Assembly (NCBI GenBank): GCA_947573465.1
Contig: CANPET010000073.1
Location: forward strand, 1 to 7,619
Length of the DNA stretch: 7,619 nt
Direction of reading: 5' to 3'
DNA from: an uncultured Eubacterium sp.
GTDB lineage: Bacteria > Bacillota > Clostridia > Lachnospirales > Lachnospiraceae
Each line of letters begins with the position of its first letter. Positions within the stretch are counted from its first letter, which is position 1. A model generated the notes under the pieces. The model had not been told where the DNA came from. It made no database searches and was given only the letters and a program-made list of their open reading frames with translations. The position numbers and the translations under genes are program-made. Shown piece after piece: positions 1 through 3,966 of the stretch.

Positions 1-80
1 ACACAGTACATGAAATGGCTAGAGATGAGGCTAGACATGGTAAGGCATTCGAAGGATTATTAAAGAGATACTTTGGCTAA
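1..80 (+). CDS. Rubrerythrin-family protein, 3' end only
   Basis: Only the last 25 codons are in the window, in the frame starting at base 3 and ending with TAA at 78-80. The visible peptide includes ARDEARHGKAFEGLLKRYFG, which is the C-terminal end of the diiron four-helix domain of short rubrerythrins (NADH peroxidase / reverse rubrerythrin type). The E and H of DEARH fit the E-x-x-H metal-ligand pattern of the last helix. Family members reduce hydrogen peroxide in the cytoplasm of anaerobes. Whether a rubredoxin domain is present cannot be told, because such a domain would have to lie N-terminal here: the protein ends a few residues after the helix. The stop codon is the first triplet of the large inverted-repeat element that follows, whose inner hairpin probably terminates this transcript. 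Confidence 0.85.
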   Translation, partial: TVHEMARDEARHGKAFEGLLKRYFG

Positions 81-218
81 TTACGAGCAATATTAAAATA
101 ATAAAACTCACACCGAGGGAGCTTGCTCACTAAGGTGTGAGTTTTATTATTTTAATATTGTGACAATCTTCAGCGAGAAGAAGCGAAGCGGATTCGAGCT
201 GGAGGTTGCTCGTAATTA
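78..218. repeat. Structured intergenic element, exact three-way-junction fold
   Basis: Three nested inverted repeats tile this stretch almost without unpaired bases. The outer arms are 78-87 (TAATTACGAG) and 209-218 (CTCGTAATTA), a perfect 10 bp. The first inner hairpin is a perfect 27-bp match, 88-114 with 134-160, around a 19-nt loop. After three linker bases (161-163) a second hairpin pairs CAATCTTCAGC (164-174) with GCTGGAGGTTG (198-208), 11 pairs including two G-U. Its apex carries CGAA/TTCG (184-187 with 193-196). The outer arms also pair three further bases if the inner stems open. No reading frame is evident. It may be a dispersed palindromic repeat of the genome or a folded 3' RNA; the sequence alone does not say which. 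The fold is seen directly and the function is unknown. Confidence 0.75.
88..160 (+). terminator. Intrinsic terminator of the rubrerythrin gene
   Basis: A perfect 27-bp hairpin starts 7 nt after the rubrerythrin stop. The GC-containing core is ACTCACACC (106-114) with GGTGTGAGT (134-142), followed on the plus strand by TTTATTATTTT. This is the usual shape of a Rho-independent terminator. The symmetrical A/T-rich arms would let it work on the minus strand too. It is also the first arm of the larger three-way element. Confidence 0.7.
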
Positions 219-312
219 TAAGCTACAAGCCGAGTAGAGATAAAATAAGGAATGATCGTTAAGTTTCGATTTTTCCACAAATTTATTATCAAATTAAAAA
301 AATCTATTATAT
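219..312. other. Intergenic A+T-rich stretch, nothing recognised
   Basis: No gene or clear structure is visible. The last 40 bases (about 273-312) are almost purely A/T and lie directly upstream of the strong plus-strand promoter at 313-341, so they could act as an UP element. That role is inference. Confidence 0.4.
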
Positions 313-341
313 TTGACTTACTGTAAGAGATTTGCTAATAT
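313..341 (+). promoter_or_regulatory. Strong sigma-A promoter of the antisense RNA
   Basis: TTGACT (313-318) and TAATAT (336-341) are separated by exactly 17 bp, each five of six to consensus, with an A/T-rich region upstream. Transcription would start near 348-349. There is no reading frame downstream on this strand before the terminator at 393-447, so the product is probably a short RNA facing the toxin gene. Confidence 0.7.
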
Positions 342-348
342 AAAGATA

Positions 349-443
349 GAAAAAGGCACTACCGATAGACGGTTAGTCCCAAATAGTATATTACTCAAAA
401 AAGAGTAACCGCACTAATTGCAAACTGGGGCGGTTACTTTTTT
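349..443 (+). ncRNA. Predicted antisense (antitoxin) RNA of a type I module, about 95 nt
   Basis: The ends are inferred from the promoter at 313-341 and the bidirectional terminator at 393-447; no ORF lies inside. Near its 5' end it forms a small hairpin, ACTACCG (358-364) with CGGTTAGT (370-377, one bulged T). Its 3' half is fully complementary to the end of the toxin mRNA, including the toxin's last three codons and stop. This matches the layout of Fst/TxpA-like type I systems, where a small RNA made convergently pairs with the 3' end of the toxin mRNA and blocks translation or promotes decay. The exact ends and the mechanism are inference. Confidence 0.55.
355..380. repeat. Left arm of the inverted repeat flanking the toxin gene
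   Basis: The stretch GGCACTACC (355-363) followed by ACGGTTAGTCCC (369-380) recurs in inverted orientation at 602-634. On the plus strand it is the 5' hairpin of the predicted antisense RNA. On the minus strand it forms a small hairpin followed by five U (354-350), which could act as a back-up terminator for toxin transcripts that read through 393-447. Confidence 0.6.
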
Positions 444-447
444 GAGT
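393..447. terminator. Shared bidirectional terminator of toxin mRNA and antisense RNA
   Basis: AGTAACCGC (404-412) pairs with GCGGTTACT (430-438). The stem then continues, past a short bulge, with ACTCAAAAA (393-401) against TTTTTGAGT (439-447). A run of T follows the GC-rich core on both strands, so it should stop transcription from either side. The toxin stop codon (434-436) lies inside the right arm. Folding of the arm would compete with pairing between the two RNAs. Confidence 0.75.
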
Positions 448-526
448 TATTGATATATGCTATAAGTATTGTAACTATAATTGATATAATCATTAACACT
501 ATGTATAGTATCTCAAAATCGCTCAT
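434..526 (-). CDS. Small holin-like membrane toxin, 30 aa
   Basis: A 31-codon frame starts with MSDFEILYIVLMIISIIV and ends in NNSKK before TAA. Residues 6-25 are one continuous hydrophobic, Ile/Val/Leu-rich segment, with an acidic N-terminus and a Lys-Lys C-terminus. This is the hallmark of the putative holin-like toxin family (Hol_Tox, PF16935), which is related in design to the TxpA, BsrG and Fst toxins. These peptides insert in the cytoplasmic membrane and harm the cell when not repressed. The start is well supported: AGGAGG (complement of 536-541) sits 9 nt before ATG. The gene has its own promoter near 641-669, a leader of about 110 nt with hairpins, and a terminator that overlaps its last codons. 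A plus-strand antisense RNA faces it. It was easy to miss because of its length. Toxicity is inferred from the family. Confidence 0.85.
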   Translation of the reverse strand: MSDFEILYIVLMIISIIVTILIAYINNSKK

Positions 527-634
527 TAAAATCTCCCTCCTTTCCCAGATTTCCCTTTGCAGAGATTTCTATGTAATCAGAGGTCGCAGTCCTCCGTTGA
601 AGGACTAACCGCCTACCGTTTCTTGGTAGCACCC
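527..634 (-). promoter_or_regulatory. Structured 5' leader of the toxin mRNA
   Basis: The leader from the predicted start (about 634) to the ATG is roughly 108 nt, long for a 93-nt gene. It contains CTACC (complement of 625-629) against GGTAG (complement of 613-617), then AGTCCT (complement of 601-606) against AGGACT (complement of 588-593), a perfect 6-bp hairpin with a 7-nt loop. It ends with the strong AGGAGG site. Pyrimidine runs such as TCCTTC lie upstream and could mask that ribosome site in the full-length mRNA, as in other type I toxins. The masking is inference. Confidence 0.5.
602..634. repeat. Right arm of the inverted repeat flanking the toxin gene
   Basis: Read on the minus strand this is GGGTGCTACC, a short insert, then GGCGGTTAGTCC, matching the 355-380 arm read on the plus strand. 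It forms the very 5' end of the toxin mRNA. In a toxin transcript that reached 355, the two arms would pair over about 13 bp (AGGCGGTTAGTCC with GGACTAACCGTCT, one G-U) plus a further 9 pairs, closing the RNA end to end. Confidence 0.6.
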
Positions 635-640
635 AATACT

Positions 641-669
641 AGTCTATCAAACCCGCAAGGAAATAGCAA
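641..669 (-). promoter_or_regulatory. Promoter of the toxin gene
   Basis: On the minus strand TTGCTA (complement of 664-669) and TAGACT (complement of 641-646) are 17 bp apart, and TG one base before the -10 gives an extended -10 (TGATAGACT). Initiation near 634 would place GGGTGCTACC at the 5' end. The boxes are each four of six to consensus, so the promoter should be weaker than the facing antisense promoter, as type I modules require. Confidence 0.5.
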
Positions 670-776
670 CATATTGTTTATATATTTTTTTTAATTTTTG
701 GGGAAAAGTGTATATGCGAAAAGACAAATACGGTACTTTGATATGATACAAAGGAAAAATAATATTTAGAAAACAC

Positions 777-814
777 GTAAAAAAGTACTTTTCCAATGAA
801 CAATTCTTTTTTAC
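777..814 (-). terminator. Possible terminator after the phosphatase gene
   Basis: GTAAAAAAG (777-785) and CTTTTTTAC (806-814) are perfect 9-bp arms around a 20-nt loop, starting 8 nt past the phosphatase stop and followed on the minus strand by GTGTTTTC. The stem is very A/T-rich, so termination may be weak. Apart from this hairpin, bases 670-822 show only A/T-rich sequence with no gene. Confidence 0.35.
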
Positions 815-822
815 AATATCCC

Positions 823-1359
823 CTACCACCGATACTCCCTGATTTCACAGTTCTTAATTCCAAAAGCTGCAAATTCCTCATTTGTCATATCATAAAAGTA
901 CGACTGAATAATTCTAGAAATTCCATTGTGTGCTACCAACAGATATGTTTTATCTTGCTCCAATCTGATTTCATCTAACAGATTATATACACGAGATGCC
1001 AAATGCAGCATCGTCTCCCCACCATCAAAAGAACTAATAAAATTCTCTTTTGCTTTTTTAAACTCTAAACCATCTCTCGGAGTGGACTCATATTTTCCAA
1101 AGTTCTGCTCTTTCAATCGAACCTCTTCTCTCATAGGAATCCCTGTCACTTCCGATATATGTCTGGCTGTTTCTGCCGCACGAGACAAAGGCGAATATAA
1201 AATCTCATCGATAGCAATCCCCTGCTTTTTGATATACTCCCCTAATTCCATTGCCTGCTGGTGTCCTAACTCTGTTAATTCAATATCTGTTGCCCCACAT
1301 ATTTTATTTTCTACATTCCATATGGTCTGTCCATGTCTGGTAAAATATAAATGTGCCAT
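823..1359 (-). CDS. Histidine phosphatase (phosphoglycerate mutase-like)
   Basis: This 178-residue protein belongs to the histidine phosphatase superfamily, branch 1. The signature FTRHGQT is at residues 6-12, with the phospho-accepting His9. Also visible are the second Arg in SPLSRAAETA (R60), the acidic RLKEQNFGKYE segment near 81-91 (E84 is the likely proton donor) and the second catalytic His in VAHNG (H144). The short length and the motif spacing suggest a small-molecule phosphatase (alpha-ribazole-phosphatase, GpmB or PhoE type) rather than a glycolytic mutase; the substrate cannot be read from sequence. The ATG at 1359 is chosen over an upstream TTG because AGAAAGGAAAG lies just before it. 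It follows the recombinase-like gene by 13 nt, so the two are probably cotranscribed. A hairpin at 777-814 may end the operon. Confidence 0.88.
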   Translation of the reverse strand: MAHLYFTRHGQTIWNVENKICGATDIELTELGHQQAMELGEYIKKQGIAIDEILYSPLSRAAETARHISEVTGIPMREEVRLKEQNFGKYESTPRDGLEFKKAKENFISSFDGGETMLHLASRVYNLLDEIRLEQDKTYLLVAHNGISRIIQSYFYDMTNEEFAAFGIKNCEIREYRW

Positions 1360-1372
1360 AATTCTTTCCTTT

Positions 1373-2167
1373 CTAATCAACTGTATTGTTATATTTTTTT
1401 AATCGCCTATAAAATGTTGATTTACTTACCCCCAACCTTTTGATTGCTTCTGCTTCACTAATCATTCTCTTATTAAAGTTCGAAAATACTTCATCCATCT
1501 TTACAACATCTATTTCTATAGGCACTCGCCCTTTATACTTTCCTTCCTTTTTGGCTTTATTAATTCCTGCCTGTTGTCTACTCTTTACATCTCTTATTGC
1601 CTTTTCGTAAATGGTCATCAACACACTATGCATTTCTTTTCTATTTTCATCCGTAATCTTTACACCATCAACTAATAAGTCATTTCCCTTACAGATTTCG
1701 ATTAGCATAGAACACATTACCTTGGAATAGTTTTTCTCCTTTTTCACCTTATCTGACAAATCTACTTCAACTCTGTATTCTTCCGGAATATACCTCTTCA
1801 CATACATTGGATCACCGGAATAGCTCATATCCGTTCTAATTAGCCACTCCAAACGATTCAAATACTCCATGTCGTACATAGCAAGAAGCTCCCATACATC
1901 TTCTCTATGCTCACTAGGTGTTCTCTCACTAATAAATACAGGCGTCATATTCTCACGCACATATCTTTCCTTTCTCAAATCCAAATTAAGACCAGGAATT
2001 CCCTGAAAAATATTGTTTGGCAATAAATCTATCACATTATAATTTGGCATAAATATATATTCAAATGTTTCATCTTCACGCTCAATATACTCTATTCTTG
2101 ATAATTCATATTCAAATCCAGCCTTATCCTTTACACAAATAATTCCTTCTGTTCGAACTTCCCGCAT
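1373..2167 (-). CDS. Recombinase-derived HTH protein lacking the serine catalytic domain
   Basis: The C-terminal third resembles the end of Tn3/Hin-type serine recombinases: a linker helix SRQQAGINKAKKEGKYKGR (196-214), then a helix-turn-helix ISEAEAIKRLGVSKSTFYRR (236-255). The catalytic resolvase domain should carry an N-terminal Y-x-R-V-S motif with the nucleophilic Ser, and it is absent. Residues 1-150 are instead an unfamiliar, charged, soluble domain with segments such as MPNYNVIDLLP (40-50) and FISERTPSEHRED (78-90). I do not recognise that domain. The protein can hardly recombine DNA by itself; a sequence-specific DNA-binding or regulatory role is more likely. Databases may label it recombinase family on the strength of the C-terminus. 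The start is clear: AAAGGAGG lies 8 nt before the ATG. It is the first gene of an operon with the phosphatase. Confidence 0.7.
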   Translation of the reverse strand: MREVRTEGIICVKDKAGFEYELSRIEYIEREDETFEYIFMPNYNVIDLLPNNIFQGIPGLNLDLRKERYVRENMTPVFISERTPSEHREDVWELLAMYDMEYLNRLEWLIRTDMSYSGDPMYVKRYIPEEYRVEVDLSDKVKKEKNYSKVMCSMLIEICKGNDLLVDGVKITDENRKEMHSVLMTIYEKAIRDVKSRQQAGINKAKKEGKYKGRVPIEIDVVKMDEVFSNFNKRMISEAEAIKRLGVSKSTFYRRLKKYNNTVD

Positions 2168-2168
2168 A

Positions 2169-2234
2169 TTATTGGCCTCCTTTCAATTGATTGTATGAAT
2201 CCCGGATAATCAATTCATATCTACTCTTCAACAT
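2169..2234 (-). CDS. Possible upstream peptide, 21 aa or longer, coupled to the next gene
   Basis: A frame starting at ATG 2234 (MLKSRYELIIRDSYNQ...) ends at TAA 2169-2171, one base before the ATG of the recombinase-like gene, so its stop spans the spacer after the AAAGGAGG site. The frame stays open upstream to 2306 (45 codons) with protein-like composition (VIVDETDFLSDVQRRVYKH). The only alternative conventional start seen in that extension is GTG at 2258, and neither start has a good ribosome site. It could be a leader peptide, the end of a decayed gene, or chance. No function is proposed. Confidence 0.3.
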   Translation of the reverse strand: MLKSRYELIIRDSYNQLKGGQ

Positions 2235-2283
2235 ATGTTTATAAACTCTTCTTTGCACATCTGATAAAAAATCAGTCTCATCA

Positions 2284-2313
2284 ACAATAACATATATTTT
2301 TTCAATGTGTCAA
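2284..2313 (-). promoter_or_regulatory. Promoter of the recombinase-like/phosphatase operon
   Basis: A consensus TTGACA (complement of 2308-2313) is followed after 18 bp by TATTGT (complement of 2284-2289), preceded by TG in the extended -10 position (TGTTATTGT). Initiation near 2277 gives a 5' leader of about 110 nt. It lies back to back with the tRNA promoter. Confidence 0.5.
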
Positions 2314-2357
2314 TAGGGTGTTTATCATTTATGACACAAAACATTTTTTATTTTTTG

Positions 2358-2386
2358 ATGACATTTTCCTTCAAAAGTGATATAGT
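2358..2386 (+). promoter_or_regulatory. Promoter of the tRNA-Pro gene
   Basis: ATGACA (2358-2363) and TATAGT (2381-2386) are 17 bp apart, each five of six to consensus. The predicted start near 2393 is about 6 nt upstream of the mature tRNA 5' end. Confidence 0.6.
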
Positions 2387-2398
2387 ACATATGGTAAA

Positions 2399-2472
2399 CG
2401 GTGCGTGGCTCAGTTTGGTAGAGCGCTGCGTTCGGGACGCAGAGGTCGCAGGTTCGAATCCTGTCGCACCGA
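2399..2472 (+). tRNA. tRNA-Pro, anticodon CGG
   Basis: The complete cloverleaf can be drawn: acceptor CGGTGCG (2399-2405) with CGCACCG (2465-2471) and discriminator A2472; anticodon stem CTGCG/CGCAG (2426-2430 with 2438-2442) around TTCGGGA, anticodon CGG at 2433-2435; a five-base variable loop; T arm GCAGG/CCTGT around TTCGAAT. It reads CCG codons. The 3' CCA is not encoded and must be added after transcription. Seven T follow at once (2473-2479) and may serve, with the acceptor stem, as terminator. The gene stands alone and points away from the operon to its left. Confidence 0.95.
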
Positions 2473-2515
2473 TTTTTTTACAAAACTACATCTAATTATT
2501 AAATTTTTATAGCAA

Positions 2516-2545
2516 AAAAGATAGTCGCATCTACGACTATCTTTT
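2516..2545. terminator. Bidirectional terminator between tRNA-Pro and ywlG
   Basis: AAAAGATAGTCG (2516-2527) and CGACTATCTTTT (2534-2545) are perfect 12-bp arms with a 6-nt loop. U-rich tails are present on both strands. It starts 8 nt past the ywlG stop and would also catch plus-strand transcripts from the tRNA. Confidence 0.85.
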
Positions 2546-2553
2546 CTAATTTA

Positions 2554-3099
2554 CTACATTAACTTTTCATCATATACAGCTCTTTCTCCACCAATAAATT
2601 TTGGTCTCACTCTAGCTGCCAGCACATTCGCCTCACCGATTTTGTTATTTTCCAACTTTACCGGCACAGCAACCTTTTTTATGTGCATACCTATCAGTGT
2701 TCCACCAATATCGATGCCGGCATCTGCTTTTATCTCCTCCACAGCAACCGGCTTTTTAAAAGTCTTATATGCTGTTGTTCCAAAAGATCCTCCCGCCTTT
2801 GGCTGTGGCACCACATTCACAATATCAGAAAATGGTGCTGCTTCCTGCTCCACAATAATCGCACGGTTCAGGTGTTCACAACACTGTGCTGCCAAATAAA
2901 TACCATTCTCCTGCAATACGTCATATATTCCTTTAAATACTGCCTGAGCCACCTCAAGATTTGAATTACTTCCAATCTTATCTCCACAAATTTCGCTGGA
3001 AGAACAACCTACCACTAAAATCTGCCCAGAAACAAGTCCTGCCTTTTCTATAATTTCTCTGGTTACTTTCTCTGCCTGTTTTGTAAGTTCTGAATACAT
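2554..3099 (-). CDS. ywlG: UPF0340 / TIGR01440 family protein (YwlG homologue)
   Basis: The 181-residue product has the normal full length and the conserved blocks of this family (DUF436): GCSSSEICGDKIG (31-43), QCCEHLNRA (72-80), GGSFGTTAY (103-111), ADAGIDIGGTLIGMHI (125-140) and RPKFIGGERAVYD (165-177). The protein is soluble, without signal peptide or membrane segment. The family is widespread in Firmicutes; the biochemical function is not established. The conserved Cys-rich GCSSSE and QCCEH blocks suggest an active or ligand site, which is inference. The start ATG at 3099 follows GAGGTAGGAT. It has its own likely promoter downstream of the broken ECF gene and ends at the strong terminator at 2516-2545, so it is probably monocistronic. 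Confidence 0.9.
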   Translation of the reverse strand: MYSELTKQAEKVTREIIEKAGLVSGQILVVGCSSSEICGDKIGSNSNLEVAQAVFKGIYDVLQENGIYLAAQCCEHLNRAIIVEQEAAPFSDIVNVVPQPKAGGSFGTTAYKTFKKPVAVEEIKADAGIDIGGTLIGMHIKKVAVPVKLENNKIGEANVLAARVRPKFIGGERAVYDEKLM

Positions 3100-3168
3100 A
3101 TCCTACCTCAATTTTATTTTATTATTGAATGCCTTAAGAACTAAAAGCTTCCTTACGCACCATAGATA

Positions 3169-3198
3169 ATATTAACACATTTTTTCTTATATATACAA
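3169..3198 (-). promoter_or_regulatory. Likely promoter of ywlG
   Basis: TAATAT (complement of 3169-3174) carries the extended -10 TG (TGTTAATAT). A poor -35, TTGTAT (complement of 3193-3198), lies 18 bp upstream. Start near 3162 would give a leader of about 60 nt. Confidence 0.4.
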
Positions 3199-3206
3199 TA
3201 TTTATT

Positions 3207-3740
3207 CTACACATGCTTCTGAATCAAAGATGTGGCTTTTGAAGTTTCTAAAATGCCTATTAATATATAGCCCAATACTAAACATGTACCCGCCTGGGTA
3301 AAGTTGCTTGGAATAGACGCTGCTGCTGCAAACCCATATCCTAACAATGTACTTTCATACAAGAAATATCCAAATACCATAATCAATTCTGCCACAACAC
3401 CACTGACAATATAACCAATAACTTAATTCACATTGGCTTTCTTAAGTGCTGCAAAAATCAAATATGCTATAACTGCCATGAAAAATTTGATAACAAATGT
3501 TCCCGGTATATAAGGACCATATCCTCCTGCCAAATCAGATAACGCAGAACCAATACCTGCTGCAAGTCCACCATAAACACCACCAATCATCCATGCACAG
3601 AGCAATACAATGGTATCTCCAATGTTAACATATCCATTCGTTCCCACTGTAGGAACTCTAATAATATATGTAGCCACAAAAGCCAGTGCTGCAAAAAGTG
3701 CAGTCAATACAATTCTCGTTACTTGTTTATTATTCATCAT
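3207..3740 (-). pseudogene. ECF transporter S component, interrupted by an in-frame stop
   Basis: Two frames, 3740-3423 and the segment below 3422, are in the same register and are separated only by TAA at 3423-3425. Read through, they give about 176 residues, the usual length of ECF-type substrate-binding (S) proteins. The N-terminal half carries the typical TRIVLTALFAALAFVATYII helix, the GTNGYVNIGDTIVLLCA block and GGVYGGLAAGIGSALSDLAGGY, close to the ECF-ribofla_trS group (vitamin or precursor uptake). The second half (VAELIMVFGYFLYE, then a hydrophobic segment ending near ILIGILE) completes the six-helix bundle. The substrate cannot be called. There are two adjacent ATGs, 3740 and 3737; GGAGG is 4 nt before the first and 7 nt before the second, favouring 3737. 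No ribosome site precedes the second half, so restart is unlikely. The stop looks recent because no other damage is seen; a sequencing error or strain polymorphism is possible. Confidence 0.75.
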
Positions 3741-3758
3741 AATACCTCCATATACTTA

Positions 3759-3783
3759 CGTTAAAAATCAGTCCATCTTAACG
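3759..3783 (-). promoter_or_regulatory. Hairpin in the leader of the ECF S gene
   Basis: CGTTAA (3759-3764) and TTAACG (3778-3783) are perfect arms around a 13-nt loop, ending about 18 nt before the start codons and just upstream of the ribosome site. It could affect translation. It does not match any riboswitch I recognise. Confidence 0.3.
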
Positions 3784-3789
3784 CTCTTC

Positions 3790-3854
3790 TACAGTTTACT
3801 ATATTTTGCAAAATACTTAATTCATATATTCTTTATATGAATTGTCCAACTGTA
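3790..3854. repeat. Cluster of three palindromes in the ECF S gene leader
   Basis: Outer arms TACAGTT (3790-3796) and AACTGTA (3848-3854) enclose a 14-bp perfect palindrome TATTTTGCAAAATA (3802-3815) and a perfect 10-bp inverted repeat AATTCATATA/TATATGAATT (3819-3828 with 3834-3843). The outer right arm coincides with the predicted transcription start. Candidate uses are an operator or a folded leader RNA. Confidence 0.5.
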
Positions 3855-3858
3855 AAAT

Positions 3859-3867
3859 ATTATATCA
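3859..3867 (-). promoter_or_regulatory. Extended -10 promoter of the ECF S gene
   Basis: The minus strand reads TGATATAAT, a perfect extended -10. No convincing -35 is present. Start near 3852 gives a leader of about 112 nt that contains the palindrome cluster. Confidence 0.5.
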
Positions 3868-3872
3868 GCATA

Positions 3873-3916
3873 TGGTATTATTAATATACTCAATTTGTGT
3901 AAAACTTATAATACCA
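3873..3916. repeat. Inverted repeat between glpK and the ECF S promoter
   Basis: TGGTATTAT (3873-3881) and ATAATACCA (3908-3916) are perfect 9-bp arms 26 nt apart. The site lies upstream of the ECF promoter and downstream of glpK. No T-run follows, so it is a poor terminator; a protein-binding site is possible. No strong terminator was seen after glpK. Confidence 0.35.
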
Positions 3917-3966
3917 GACAACTGTTGCTAAACAATAAAAAATCACATTTCCTTACTATTATTTAA

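Noticed and set aside
578..589. A 12-base exact match (CAGAGGTCGCAG) to tRNA-Pro at 2440-2451, which would let the toxin leader pair with the tRNA.
   Set aside because: A few exact 12-mers are expected by chance between both strands of a window this size, and the match does not respect tRNA arm boundaries. Not used as evidence of attachment site or regulation.
926..1402. A 158-codon plus-strand frame opposite the histidine phosphatase.
   Set aside because: It is the antisense shadow of a gene with clear catalytic motifs and has no ribosome site or recognisable domain.
2399..2472. tRNA-Pro next to a recombinase-like gene as an integration (att) site.
   Set aside because: No second copy of the tRNA 3' end is present in the window, the neighbouring protein lacks a recombinase catalytic domain, and no phage or conjugation genes are visible.
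3741..3858. A known vitamin riboswitch (TPP, FMN, THF, preQ1) in the ECF S leader.
   Set aside because: None of the conserved cores of these riboswitches could be found on the minus strand; only simple palindromes are present.
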